A stretch of DNA of 64,000 bases, taken from contig CM044964.1 of the NCBI GenBank assembly GCA_024516035.1, forward strand, positions 14,748,449 to 14,812,448. The letters are read 5' to 3'. Under the pieces are notes generated by a model that was not told the DNA's origin, ran no database searches, and was given only the letters and a program-made list of their open reading frames with translations. This DNA comes from Bactericera cockerelli. Lineage: Eukaryota > Arthropoda > Insecta > Hemiptera > Triozidae. Each line of letters begins with the position of its first letter. Within the stretch, counting starts at the first letter, position 1. Below, piece by piece: positions 26,101 through 36,990 of the stretch. Position numbers and translations under genes: made by a program.

Positions 26101-27662
26101 ACACAGTAAAAGAATAAAATCTAATGTATATTTTTTGTAATTTAAGTGATGGTATTTACTCTTTTAGGTATATTGTACATACAAGTTTAATGTCATTTAA
26201 TTTTTACACTGTAAAAAAAAAAAAACAATTATCTGTCAACAGGAGCTGCAAACAGCAGTGTTTTTTTCCCGTTCAATTTGATAAAAATTCACATGCAGAG
26301 AAAACTCGGAGGCACTCATGATTCTCTCTGGCAGGTATGTTATTTCCCCTTTGTCTTCTTCTGTTTTTCAATACCAAAATGTAAAAATATTTAGAAAAAC
26401 TATATGCATGATTCCTGGGAACTAATTCCGGTTTAATGGAAGTCTTCACCTCGCTGGGCTTTGCTTAACTTCGGTGATCTTACGAGAACCGGTACATTCA
26501 ACGCGCCATCGACGCTGGCTGAATCAAGTTTTATTTACAGTAAGAATATACATGGAATATTTACAAAGTGAAATTATTGAAAACTTTATGTTAGGTATAT
26601 GTAATTTTATGTAAAACTAGGATTCTTTTTCTTTACCCTTGGTATAGTTTTCATTAGTTATTCAACCTAATAACTAGAGCCCGGATTTTTGCATATTGCA
26701 TATTTGCATATGCAATTGCATATTTTGGCGGTTTTTTCGGAGTTTGCATATTTGAGCAAAATCCTGCATATTTCAACAATATTGGCCAAAATTTGCATAT
26801 TTCGGGGTTTATCAGGGGGAAAAATTCGGTAAGTAGGTATCTACCTACTCAGAGCTACCGAAGTCCATTCAAATCTTAGGACGTAAATCGTAAAATCACA
26901 TTTTGTGAATGTACCTACCTACCTTCATTGTGAAGTCATGTGGGTACCTACTAAGTACTGACAAGCAGTTAGCCTGCTAGCCTACTGAAATAAGATCAAA
27001 CGTGTCTTAACGCGTCTGCAATACTCTCATCTGCACTCCACGTATCAGCAGGGTAGGATAGGCAAGGAAAGGGGTAGGTACCTACATGTATTGTATTTAT
27101 TTCTCTGTTCTCTTTGCTGTCTATTAGTTTTTGGCTATTTTCTACTTGCAGTGAATTTATTGTGTTTGTAAACGATTAACTTTTCTACTGATTTTTACTC
27201 GAGAAATGTGTATGAATTTCTTTAGTTAAAGTAGTAGATTATTTTGAGTTTAAAATAAAATTTGCATTTTTGACTTAGGTAGATATTAACTTTACAATGC
27301 CAGTTGACAAAAGTACAATTAAGTCCTGGCTCAGTGAGTTTACGGGTTTACATCTTTGCATATATTGGGCTTTTTGTTTACATTTTTGCATATATTGGGC
27401 TTTTAGCTTGCATATGCAATTGCATATTTTAGCCTTTTTTTGCTGCATAAAATCCGGGCTCTACTAATAACTAATGAAAACTTTATCAAGGGTAGTGCTA
27501 ATTTTTTAAAAAATCTCGGCAGGTAACGCGGGAGATCTACATAGAGCGGGGACGCAAGCTGTCTGCATTCTACCGGGGAGTCCACATGAACTGCACGCGG
27601 AGTTTCATCAGCTGGGGAGTGCCATGGTGGCCTACGAAAGGCTCAAGCTCATTCTGGGTTAG
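23169..27662 (+). CDS. SLC25A51-like mitochondrial carrier (NAD+ transporter family), 6 exons, frameshift near the C-terminus
   Basis: Exons are 23169-23312, 24026-24236, 24608-24813, 25209-25293, 26243-26334 and from 27523, all GT-AG. The product has three carrier repeats with diagnostic motifs: FPINKIIFRQQLHG, TPFERLQTLMQD and FPFNLIKIHMQRKLGG. It aligns end to end with human SLC25A51/52 (for example LYRGILPPLCQKS and EYYRGLTP), which moves NAD+ across the mitochondrial inner membrane. The start at 23169 follows an in-frame TGA at 23082; a second ATG follows eight codons later. Near the end, after SWGV, one base is missing relative to the expected frame. With it the protein would end MVAYERLKLILG at the TAG of 27660-27662, about 292 residues. 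As written the frame runs into PWWPTKGSSSFWV and stops at 27678. Confidence 0.9.
24899..24985. repeat. GA-rich microsatellite
   Basis: Interrupted (GA)n with an internally duplicated gagaatatctaaataaaag unit, in the third carrier intron. Confidence 0.75.
25472..26118 (+). repeat. SINE family D with nested LINE tail
   Basis: A 10-bp duplication, ATCTAATGTA, at 25462-25471 and 26119-26128 brackets the element. The head has a B box (gagttcgatcccc); the body is split by the insertion at about 25638-25964 and resumes with gattcccagcgaatggaggg. It lies in the fourth carrier intron. Confidence 0.8.
25638..25964 (+). repeat. 3' end of a non-LTR retrotransposon
   Basis: Ends taataaagctttaaaaaaaa after a hallmark gccacaggcaataaccccg and ccctttaggtagggc. 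Related ends are at 33783, 38522(-), 42012(-) and 57015. No reverse transcriptase is visible, so these are 5'-truncated copies. A short AATG repeat flanks this one inside the SINE. Confidence 0.65.
26440..26520 (-). repeat. 5S-derived SINE head, truncated
   Basis: The reverse of a 5S-like head: gcttaacttcggtgatctta, ccggtacattcaacgcgcc and gacgctggct. Confidence 0.7.
26675..27463. mobile_element. hAT-type non-autonomous element, 789 bp
   Basis: A perfect 8-bp duplication, CTAATAAC, at 26667-26674 and 27464-27471 flanks ends TAGAGCCCGGATTTT and its inverse. Size and base pattern of the duplication fit the hAT superfamily. Both ends are rich in gcatatgcaattgcatat. No transposase frame is present. 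It ends about 60 bp before the last exon of the carrier gene. Confidence 0.88.
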
Positions 27663-27741
27663 TTTCCTGTCAGCCTAAGCTCCAAGTCTACCTCAAGCTC
27701 ATTCTGGGTTAGTCTCCTGTCAGCCTAAGCTCCGCCTCTAC
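27642..27741 (+). repeat. 50-bp tandem duplication over the carrier stop codon
   Basis: The unit beginning ctcaagctcattctgggtta (coding for KLILG and the stop) is repeated once directly downstream with a few differences. Confidence 0.85.
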
Positions 27742-27750
27742 CTCAAGCTC

Positions 27751-28310
27751 TTCGATACTAGTACAGTCGGACCTGAAGAAGAAGAATAATATTTATTTTT
27801 TAGACAAATATTCATGCTGCCCACCATATGGTGGGTTGCTAAAAATCACAGCAGAATTTTAAGAGAAGAATTTTCAGGTCCAAATTACATCTCTCTTTAA
27901 GGGAAAAAACCATATTTATAAGAGAAACCTGGATATAAGAAGAAAAAATTCCGGTCCTTTGTCTACCTCAAGCTCTTCGATACTAGTTCAGTCGGACCTA
28001 GATATAAGAGAAACTTTCGATTTAAGAGAACAATTTCCAGGTCCAAATTACTTCTCTCTATAAGGGAAAAAACTTCGATACTAGTAGAGTCGGACCTGGA
28101 TATAAGAGAAGCTTCGATTTAAGAGAACAATTTTCAGGTCCAAATTACCTCTCTCTATAAGGGAAAAAATTTCGATACTAGTACAGTCGGACCTGGATAT
28201 AAGAGAAGCTTCGATTTAAGAGAACAATTTTCAGGTCCAATTTACCTCTCTCTATAAGAGAAAAAACATTTTATAAGAGAAACCTGGATATAAGAAGAAA
28301 TTTTTTTTCG
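27751..28310. repeat. Tandem array of pogo-like terminal sequence
   Basis: Units starting ttcgatactagtacagtcgg at 27751, 27976, 28074 and 28171 contain acctggatataagagaa and taagagaacaattttcaggt. The word tacagtcgRacctggatata resembles ends of Tc1/mariner-pogo MITEs. Related sequence is at 38720-38840, 42680-42730 and 42958-43310. Confidence 0.65.
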
Positions 28311-28771
28311 GTCCTTTGAGTTCCAAGGACATACACAGGTTCATTCTAGGATAATTCTAGCAACTTTATGACGAGGGGAAAACTTTCGAGTGAGCAACCG
28401 ATGAGAAACAAATGGCTTATTGACTGATGATTCGCTACGTTCACGAGAATATTTTCTAGGTCAATGCCACTAATTTGGTGATGCTTTCCGAAGATTATCT
28501 CACTCCTATAGTTTTCTCCTATAGACTACTACTGTTGATCCTAAGTTTACGTCGATGTTGAATTGGTGGCTTATATTAAGCTCATTTTAAACTTATGGCC
28601 CACACATGGGCTTAGCCAGGTGTTGCCTCCCCCCCCCTAGAAATTTCCAGGAAATATGCAACACTAGGTATTATTGATTGTTCACTTGGTATTCTTGATT
28701 TTTCTGCCCCCCTAGCCAAAATCCTGGCCATGCCCATGGGCCTACATTTATTATTTTCTGTTTTTAAGAAG

Positions 28772-28915
28772 TTATCATATTTGTGTTATTCACAAAGGTG
28801 ATATCACAACTTCTCAAACTCGCCCCACAAAACATTTGCCAAACAAGGGACTCGAACCACCGACCTCCAGGTTACGAGCCCGCCAACTTAGTGATCCTGG
28901 TGCTGAGATCGGTAT
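28772..28915 (-). repeat. SINE family B, reverse
   Basis: Shows atcatatttgtgttattcac, ggtgatatcacaacttctca and a B box inverse (gactcgaaccaccgacctcc). Confidence 0.75.
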
Positions 28916-29561
28916 TACTGTATCAAGTCCATTTAAAGCTTGGGTTTATGCTTTGGCCCTGCATTATCTCATGCTATACTCGGGTCTGTATTGAGTCCAA
29001 AGTATGTGTACATCACTCGTTATACTCAAGGTTTGTACAAAGCCTATACAACAGATGGGCGTAATCGACAGCAGTAATTAGAAATTTTGATTTTAGATGG
29101 AAATTTTTTGCTTCCGGGAGCGGAATTTTCGTGTTACTTTTAACTTTTTTAACTCAGGATTTGTGTTAAGTTCATGTCAAACTTGACATCTGTGTTAAAC
29201 ACTTTTTATCATACATACACTTTATACTTGGGGTTGAATAAAGACCATGCTATACTTTGGCTCTGTGGTAAATTCGCAACCTGTAAGACCCTGGATTCTT
29301 ACCGTTGGTAATATTTTTCCCAGAAAGTATTGAAAGAAAACTTTTAGACTACTCTTGTGATAAAATACAAGCACATAATACGTATATCACCAGAAATTCT
29401 TCTATCAGGGTGTAATAGACTAGTTAGCATTTAAATTAATTCTAATCAGACATGTAACTTTTCTAACAATTATGTATATTTTGAATTCTCTGTAGAAGTT
29501 AAAACTGCACCTTCTCCATGGAAATAATTCTTAAGTATGGCTCAGGAGTCAACATTTATGC

Positions 29562-29795
29562 TTTTAACGTCCTGACTTGAGATAGTCAGGACGGGGGTTT
29601 TAGCCTCCATTCGCTGGGAATCGTACCAACTACCCACATTAACCTCACCCAGCCTGGGTAGGGCCGGAATTGTCAGCCTCATATGTACGGAGGGAACATA
29701 ATTTTCTGTGCGAAAAGTCTACTCCAACCGGGAATCGAACTGAGGACCTCTTGACTACGGGCAGTAGTCACAACCGTTACGTCACGGTGACTGGC
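29562..29795 (-). repeat. SINE family D, reverse, near complete
   Basis: The body has taacgtcctgacttgagata, gacgggggttttagcctcca and aacctcacccagcctgggta. The head on the minus strand ends with a B box (gttcgattcccggtt) and ccgtagtcaagaggtcc. Confidence 0.8.
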
Positions 29796-29949
29796 AACAT
29801 ATTTATTCATAATATAAGTGACTTGCGAGGAGAAATATTCAAAAAGCTCATAAACAAAATCGAAATTCATTCACAAAAGACTTTTTGTAGGCACTTTCTC
29901 CACAAAATATAAATGAAACCAACTTTCTCAACAAGATATAAATGAAACC

Positions 29950-30112
29950 AAGTGCAACATTTGTCTCACAACGTTGCGCAACATATTGTGTTGAATTTCA
30001 AATGGCAAGTGTTGCAAAGCATTGCAAGTCAGTGGATTTGGATCTCATTTGACCCTAAAAAAAGATTGGAGCACGAAATGCAACCTTGCGAGACAAAATG
30101 TTGCACTCGGTG
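29950..30112. mobile_element. Hairpin MITE, about 160 bp
   Basis: Inverted ends: agtgcaacatttgtctcaca on the left and cttgcgagacaaaatgttgc on the right. No coding capacity and no certain target duplication. Confidence 0.6.
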
Positions 30113-30589
30113 GTACCCTGCTTCACTATGGCAAGAAAAAAAGACAGAAAGACTATAGCCATAACTTTTGTCAAAAAGCTCATTATGTACAGATGTACAC
30201 ATTAGTCTGTTACACCCTGTATGGATTATTATAGCTATAAGCATTTTTTATCTTTCTGTAAATAGGTACTTGTTCACACATAAATAATAATTATAATTAA
30301 TAATGCGTGATCAATTTTAAATTTCAAACAAAGTTTTAGAGAATATTTAATTTTAAACATAACGATGCTTTTGTTTAGTTTGGTGTTCCCATTTTACTTC
30401 CGAGAAATTTATAATATTAGAAATCGGCAGTATTGTGTTTTTTATGTAGGTAAATCCCCGAGTATCTTGTATGAGCTTAGAAAATATTTTTTGTTCCCAA
30501 CATTTTTTGCGCAAGAATAATAGACGTTTTAAGTAGGTATCTAATTGTCAAGTAACCTGTGATTCTGAAGTTTTGAAATCGTGTTTGTT

Positions 30590-30790
30590 TTTTTTTTTTT
30601 TTTAAATTGGTGTTTCACAGCTTTCTTTATTTCATAACCATGAAACAGCAGCTACTGTAGACGCTTGGGGTCTATGTTGTAGCTTGCCCATCGCGTCGTA
30701 TACCTCCTCACGTTCCCAATGACGGCGAGAAGTCACACAATACCTACTTCCCACTCACGTGCCAATGTTGGGTCAAAAAATGAAATATAT
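30590..30790. repeat. Dispersed repeat family F
   Basis: Carries tgaaacagcagctactgtag, cgcttggggtctatgttgta and acacaatacctacttccca. Other copies are at 42572, 53050, 53443, 57575 and 59950. Confidence 0.6.
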
Positions 30791-32005
30791 TAGAAGTTTT
30801 TTTATCTAAATCTGTCGAGTTTTATCAGATTTTTTTTTGTATAACTATACATGACGTCCCCAGTCTGATCTGGACGGAATGCTCAACTTTTAATATGAAA
30901 TTCAAAACACAATGTCAAATTTTCTGAACATAGATTACTGAAATAAGTAATATTCGTAGTATGATTCTAGGTTCTATTTTATTTTTTCAACAACATTTAA
31001 ATACATCTATCAAATTCTTAATCATCAAACATTTGAAGGGAATTTCCTGATTGAAAAGTCCCAAGAATGCAGCCAGTGCAGCCTGCATTGCCCCTTTTGA
31101 ACTGCTTTAGTATAATTTAGTTACTTACCTGTAGTCTGTTTTTCGTAATTTTGAAAAAACGTACCTATATGATAACAGGTAGCACAGTAACCCCATTCTT
31201 CTTTGTCAAGCGGATAGAATATAATTATGTCTTAGAAGCTATAAATGGCAGGTTCAAGTCTGGGACCAATTTTACTGAAAAATATTTTATCTAGATTTGA
31301 CTGGCTTTCTTGTATCCTATCTTTTCTTCCGATTCCAGTATGTAATAATAATATAACATATATTACATGCATCAGTACATCAGTAGCCCCTGGTGGATGT
31401 AGTCAGTGCACTCAGTTACATGTTAGTAAAGTATTTTAAATTTTCAATGAACTTTTCCATAAGTTTATTTTTATTTCGGATTTTTGTGTCCAAATGAATA
31501 TAATAGATATCACAGTATTACCAACGAATTTTTTTACTAGTTAAAGCCATGCAAGAGCTTGAATAAGACATGTATTGGCACATCTTTCTGATTCACGGAA
31601 AATTAACCCTACATTATTTTAACGCCTCTTTAACAATGAGTTCGTTATTCTTAACGTTTCTTTAATCCTCTGATTCATGACCCTTGACTTGTCGAGCTTT
31701 TATTGAAAGTTCTACAGTAAGAGAGTCATCATTTTCAGTGCTTAATCTCGCCACCTATGATTAATTTTGTAAAGTTATGTTTTAAATTACCTATATCTAG
31801 TTTTAAGATTATTTTAAATCTACATATTGTATTTTCTAAGAAAATATTTATTTAGTTCGTAAGACATTCAGTATGATTTTAAAAAATGGGCAAAATGCAA
31901 AATAAAAAATAATCTATTTGAGAAATAGACAGATTGTTTTCTTAAATTATACCTTACTAACAACATACATACATAATAATTAATTATATACATATACTTA
32001 TTGCA

Positions 32006-32360
32006 GTCACTGTTGCCGAGTGAGTTAGCGCGCTAGGCATTGCATGCATGGTGACCTGGGTTCGATCCCCAGCGGGACCGGAATCCCCACTCGGTACTTG
32101 GATGTTCGGGTGCACTCATACCTCGTGAGGAAAAATGAGTAGTTACTTGTATGAGTAACGACCAGTGGCGGCATTACCAGAGTAAAAAGAAATTAATGTA
32201 ATATAATTCGAAAAGTGAAGGAGGCTCTGCGCTACCCACAAAGTAATGCTGCGCTACCCACAAAGTAATGCTGCGCTACCCACAAAGTAATGCTGCGCTA
32301 ACCACAAAGTAATGCTGCGCTACCCACAAAAATTGTGAAGAGGCCTTGTGATTCACCACA
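32006..32360 (+). repeat. SINE family A with expanded tail
   Basis: A well preserved head (tgttgccgagtgagttagcg, B box gggttcgatcccc) and body. The tail motif gctgcgctacccacaaagta is repeated five times in tandem with a 22-bp period between about 32224 and 32342. Confidence 0.85.
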
Positions 32361-32427
32361 AATAAAAATCATCCATACATAAATATGAAGTAGAAAATCA
32401 ATAGCACCGTTTAAAGAATTCATCTGG

Positions 32428-32627
32428 CTAATGTCACTGGCACGTTAAAGGCAGTAGTTCTCGTCAGATCACTGAAGTTAAGCAACTACCAGTGAGGAGA
32501 GGACTTGGATGTCTGACCTTCAAATTCTAACCCTTGTGATGCTGGCTATTTCCGTGATGCTGGCTATTAAAACCTCCGATATGATATGACCATGTAGTTA
32601 AAAACGACGTTAAAACCCAAAAAAAAA
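32428..32627 (+). repeat. 5S-derived SINE
   Basis: The head contains gttctcgtcagatcactga, agttaagcaactaccagtga and gacttggatgtctgacc. A shortened body ends gacgttaaaacccaaaaaaa. A piece around gatgctggctattt is duplicated. Confidence 0.8.
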
Positions 32628-32689
32628 TATACATAGGTAAATTAGAAACTATAAAAAATCTCTAATTCTTGGATTGGCCAGCTCTCTCA

Positions 32690-32727
<38 letters not shown>

Positions 32728-32776
32728 CCCTCTCCCTCTCTCTCCCTCTCGCTCTCTCTCTTTCTCTCTCTCTTTC

Positions 32777-32842
<66 letters not shown>
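32690..32842. repeat. CT/GA microsatellite
   Basis: About 150 bp of (CT)n with a few interruptions. Long open frames here in all strands are only the consequence of the dinucleotide repeat. Confidence 0.95.
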
Positions 32843-32845
<3 letters not shown>

Positions 32846-33059
32846 ACTCTGGAAAGATATAGAGCTCCATGAGATGAAAGCCTCTCTTTAAAAAAAATAT
32901 TTATTTTTTTATAGGAAAATTGATGCGGGAGATATTATTGGGCTAGGAAACGTATTGGAGTGAGGCAAAGCTATTTCACACGTCTCGAAAAAAGTTAAGG
33001 GTGAGAGAAAGAGGAGTGAGTATATGCTTCGTATGCTTACATATAATTATACTTAGTCA

Positions 33060-33355
33060 CCATTCACCATGGTAAGTGGGTAGCGCAATACGCTTGCAAG
33101 CATGGTTACCTGGGTTCGATCACCAGCAGGGCAGGATTTTTCTGCTCTGTACTTGGATGCCCAGATTGTCCAGGGTCCTCTCATACGTTGCGTCGTGAGG
33201 AAAAATGAGTATCTACTTTCATGTGAGCAGCGATCAGTGACGGGATTATGGGGAAAAAATAAGATATTGGAATATTCCAGGAAAAGAAAAGTCCTATAAT
33301 TTCTGAGCTCAACACTAAAAGTGTGATATCATAACACAAAGAAACACATTTTTTT
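33060..33355 (+). repeat. tRNA-derived SINE, family A
   Basis: The head is agtgggtagcgcaatacgct with B box gggttcgatcac. The body has cgtgaggaaaaatgagtatc, and the tail actaaaagtgtgatatcat. Confidence 0.8.
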
Positions 33356-33536
33356 ATTATTACCCTTAAGACTTAGGACATGTGATAAAAAAATATGAAT
33401 AATACATATTGTACATAACTATATTATTACTCGTACATACAGAGGTAGGTACATATAATCGTACTAATAATGATGATTACATACATAACTAAATAATAGT
33501 TTAATTATTATAATATGTATAATGTATATACACTAT

Positions 33537-34104
33537 ATACAGGGTGTAGTTTTTTTTAGAAAATTTCACAATCAATTCTAGTGCACAAATTCTAAAATGA
33601 TCTCAGATCATTTTAGAAAAATGCCGTCAAACTGAGACACGAACAAAATAATAACTCAGTTTTGAATACTAATTGGTACAAAATATTTATCAGGTATTTA
33701 CTTGGGAAATTTACTCAATTATCATAGTATTCAAAAACATGAGTACCATTTTCATTTATTTTCAACAAGTTCAAGTTATGTGGCGGGGTTATTATTGCCA
33801 CAGGCAATAACCCCGCCCTTTAGGTAGGACATTTACTTCATTCTCTTTTTTTTTCTTTTATCTTTGCTTAATCTTTTTGTTTTTCTTTATAATTTCATTG
33901 TATTTTACTGTATATTATATTTTTTGTTCTACCTAATAAAGCTTACTATAATAATAAGTTAACTTTTCAGGTGAAATTTAATTTTTCGAGTGAATTTTCA
34001 TTTAATTTTTCGAAAAATTACCTAAGATTATTTTAGTCTTGGAATGTCTCCTAGAGTTGATTCTGAAATTTTCGAGAAAAAAAAACTTGTACACCCTATA
34101 TGAT
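33537..34104. mobile_element. MITE with CAGGGTGT-type ends and a nested LINE tail
   Basis: The left end tacagggtgtagtttttttt matches the inverse of the right end near 34085-34104 (cttgtacaccctata). The inner inverted parts gaaaatttcacaatcaattc and gttgattctgaaattttcg also match. TA flanks suggest Tc1/mariner. A LINE tail is inserted at 33783-33955. Confidence 0.65.
33783..33955 (+). repeat. 3' end of a non-LTR retrotransposon
   Basis: Contains gccacaggcaataaccccgc and ends cctaataaagcttactat. It is nested in the MITE above. Confidence 0.6.
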
Positions 34105-34420
34105 GAAAAAATATTTTAATAATAAAGCAATGGGCCCTCGAAAGTAATGTTAAATAGCCCGCATAGAATAACACAACGCAGGGAAAGAAAAATGTTCTTA
34201 GTGTTGCGATTTCAAATTGCCCCCACCTATTATTCGAGTCAGATCCTTATCATAGTGTTGTATGTGATAGTTTGTGATAATGCCGCCACTTAGTGCATGA
34301 TTACCCTCTTAAATTATTTAGTTATCAGCGAATATCTATAAAAATAAGTAAATAATTTATGTAGTGTACCTATTGTGTATCCCTCTAGCAATTTTAAACT
34401 AGAGACATTTTTTTTCTCTT

Positions 34421-34620
34421 TAGTGGAAGGTAACCACCAGGCGAGGTTAATGCTTAAAGCATTTTCTACCACCTAACCCTCAGAGTCTTATTATTATGTG
34501 GCCACAATCTCAAATTATTGAGGAGAAATTCATGCACTGGGAAGGATTCGAACCAACGGATCCCTACGCTATCTGGATTACCAGACCAGCGCGTTAACCA
34601 CTTGACTACCAGTGCACATG
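34421..34620 (-). repeat. tRNA-derived SINE, family G, reverse, complete head
   Basis: On the minus strand the head reads gtgcactggtagtcaagtgg and ttaacgcgctggtctggtaa, then a B box (ggttcgaatcc). The body ends with ccaccaggcgaggttaatgc on the plus strand. Partial copies are at 20946 and 44978. Confidence 0.8.
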
Positions 34621-34751
34621 ATATTATTTGAGTTGTGGACTCCATGTGGCCCGCAGCTTTTTGCTGAAATCCAAGTCTCCAGTAGTGTTTTTAATTAAAT
34701 AAGAATAATGAGTAACATGCAAAGTAAAGTTAAAAAAAAAGTTAAAAGTTA

Positions 34752-34985
34752 TCATATTTGTGTTAATCACTTTCGTGATATCACAACTACTCAAACTAGC
34801 TTTACTAAATCTACGCTGAAACCGGGACTTGAACCACCGACCTCCAGGTTGCAAGTCCGCTGCCTTATCGATCAAGCCACTGAGGTCGGTAAAAAAAATA
34901 AAAAATTCCATCCAGCCGGAATGCGAACTCGGGTCACCGGTCTAGTTAGCCTAGTCCGCTGGACTACGGTGACTGGGAAGACGGT
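34752..34985 (-). repeat. SINE family B followed by a second tRNA-like head
   Basis: 34752-34890 is a family-B SINE (B-box inverse ggacttgaaccaccgacctc). 34905-34980 is another tRNA-like head (aatgcgaactcgggtcaccg) of family-D type. Both are reversed. Confidence 0.65.
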
Positions 34986-36204
34986 GCGGCCCACGGCGGC
35001 GCCGAATTCAGTCCCGAAACAACAATGTAGGGTATACGGGAATGCCTTATTATGAAAGTGGCAGAGAATGCCTTCATTAACTTCGCCCCGGATTACAAAA
35101 CAAGTGTAATTAAATATTAATATTGATCTTTATTTTATTTTATTTATTTTTGTACATACTTCTTAGTTTTCTTTTAATTTATTTTTGATGATTATTTTGT
35201 AAAAAAATAAAGTGTAAATAAATAAATAAAATAAGTAAATAGTGTAGATTTAGGAAAAATAATTATAAGTCCATTCCTAAGGCCCGAACTCGGATGCAGC
35301 CCTAGAAATACTTAGGGCGGAATTAATAGACGTTTTAGTAATACCTCTGTGGCGCTAAGGCCCGTATTTTTGAACAACCCTAAAACAAATTTAGTGTGAG
35401 TGGTCCGGATACGCGTGCGCAGTGAATCATATCAGCCACAGAGACAGAATTTATTTTGAACTTAAGTTTTGAACGCTTCTCACAAATCTTGAGAGCAGCT
35501 CAGCGCATGAGCAGAAACCATTTCAGCCAGAAAGATGTAGATATAAATATAAATAAACAACACGTTTCTTTGCATTTCCAATCAGCTGACCCTAAAAGTG
35601 AATGAAATTTGTTGAAATTTTGGAGTTCGGAAATTGGTCACTTTACAACTGCCGGTGATTTCTCATCGGTATTTTTGAAATTCGTGAAGACGCATTATAA
35701 TTATTTCTTGGAAGTGATTTTACTTCCTAACTATTATTGTATTTTATTTATTTAGCAAATAGATAACCTTTTTAACAAATTAGTGATAATCCCTTATAAT
35801 TATGCTGGCAATATTCGAGAAACAAACAAAACGCTAATTTTGCACCGCCAAGAAAGAAAGAAAGAAAAGCTTTTTTATATACCTACGTATATCCACGTAT
35901 TTTCTTTGGGAAGACGAACATCTTTCAAGAGATATCCTTAATTTTGAATGGCCTAATAGAGCCTGAAAGACCTGAAGACATCTGATTAAGAAAAAAGTTT
36001 GCTAACAAGTACTTTGGACAAACTAATTTACAATAGACATGTTGTATTTATTGAAAGTTAAATATTTGTCATTATATTCTAAATATTAATAAAAAATATT
36101 ATATGTATCTTTTAATCAAGTATATATGCAAAAAAAAAAAAAAAAAAAATATTTTTACTGTACCCTCTTCATTTTAGGACAAAGGTAGCATTTACCTATC
36201 TCGT

Positions 36205-36400
36205 TTTTTTTTCATATTACGACGGGGGTTTTACCCTGCGATCGTAGGAAACTCACAAACCTTCTACCCACATTAACTTCAGCCAGCCTGGGTTGGGTTG
36301 AAATGCCAGCATCACGAAGTCTTCACCTGGACGTTGCTTAACTTTGGTGGTCCCACGAGAACCGGTGCGTTCACAGTGCCATCAACGCTGGCTGTATCTG
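36205..36400 (-). repeat. 5S-derived SINE inside the 2.7-kb element
   Basis: Has the body (gacgggggttttaccctgcg, cagccagcctgggttgggtt) and a shortened 5S head (gcttaactttggtggtccca). It is present at the same place in the second element copy (62820-62995). Confidence 0.75.
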
Positions 36401-36429
36401 GTTTATTTGTGATTTTATATCACAACGTA

Positions 36430-36660
36430 TGTCGGTAGGTTGACGAAATTTCAAGTAACATATTCATTTTTTATTCTCGTATGTCACAAGTGGTCGTCTC
36501 TACCAATACTCATTTTTCCACACCAGATATTAGTGAACCACGTAACATCCAAAATACAGATATAAAAAAGTCTAATTCCTCCGGAATTCAAACTCAGCTC
36601 ACTTCAATGTAAGTCTGGTGCGCTAGACCACTCGGACACTGTGACTCCTATCACCGTCGA
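36430..36660 (-). repeat. tRNA-like SINE (family A-like) inside the 2.7-kb element
   Basis: Reversed: a diverged body (actcatttttccacaccaga) and head with aattcaaactcagctcactt and gcgctagaccactcggacac. Shared with the second element copy. Confidence 0.6.
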
Positions 36661-36849
36661 GCATAAAAAGTCTTTGAAGGGCTTGGGAAATCATGAATAA
36701 TGAGTACATTTGGTAGATACCTGTGTAGAAAATAAGTAAAATGCAGAACATTGAAAAGAGAACATTGGATAGTGATAAAACAATGAATTAACATTTTTCT
36801 TTATTAATAAATTAATTCAATTATTGAACAATAGATAGCACAGTTTGAG

Positions 36850-36990
36850 TTGGACCGGGAATAGCTAGCATCAAGATTGTCCAAAATTTAAATGGTCACC
36901 CATCCGAGTCCTGAATTCGCTGGACGATGCTTATCATAATCGACGGAACGAAAACTGGTGAATTCAACGTGCCATCGACACTGATATTAA
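36850..36990 (-). repeat. 5S-derived SINE, second copy inside the 2.7-kb element
   Basis: Reversed 5S head (atggtcacccatccgagtcc, ctggacgatgcttatcataa, tcaacgtgccatcgacac). Also present in the second element copy near 63445-63585. Confidence 0.7.

Larger units (their letters stand above)
28316..31995. other. Repeat-bearing intergenic region, no gene recognised
   Basis: Contains SINE copies at 28772(-) and 29562(-), a hairpin MITE at 29950-30112 and a family-F repeat at 30590-30790. The rest is AT-rich with no exon that I can support. Confidence 0.4.

Noticed and set aside
32649..32872. Long open frames in four readings over the CT/GA tract
   Set aside because: They are produced by the dinucleotide repeat, which lacks stop codons in most frames; the products are Ser/Leu or Arg/Glu runs.
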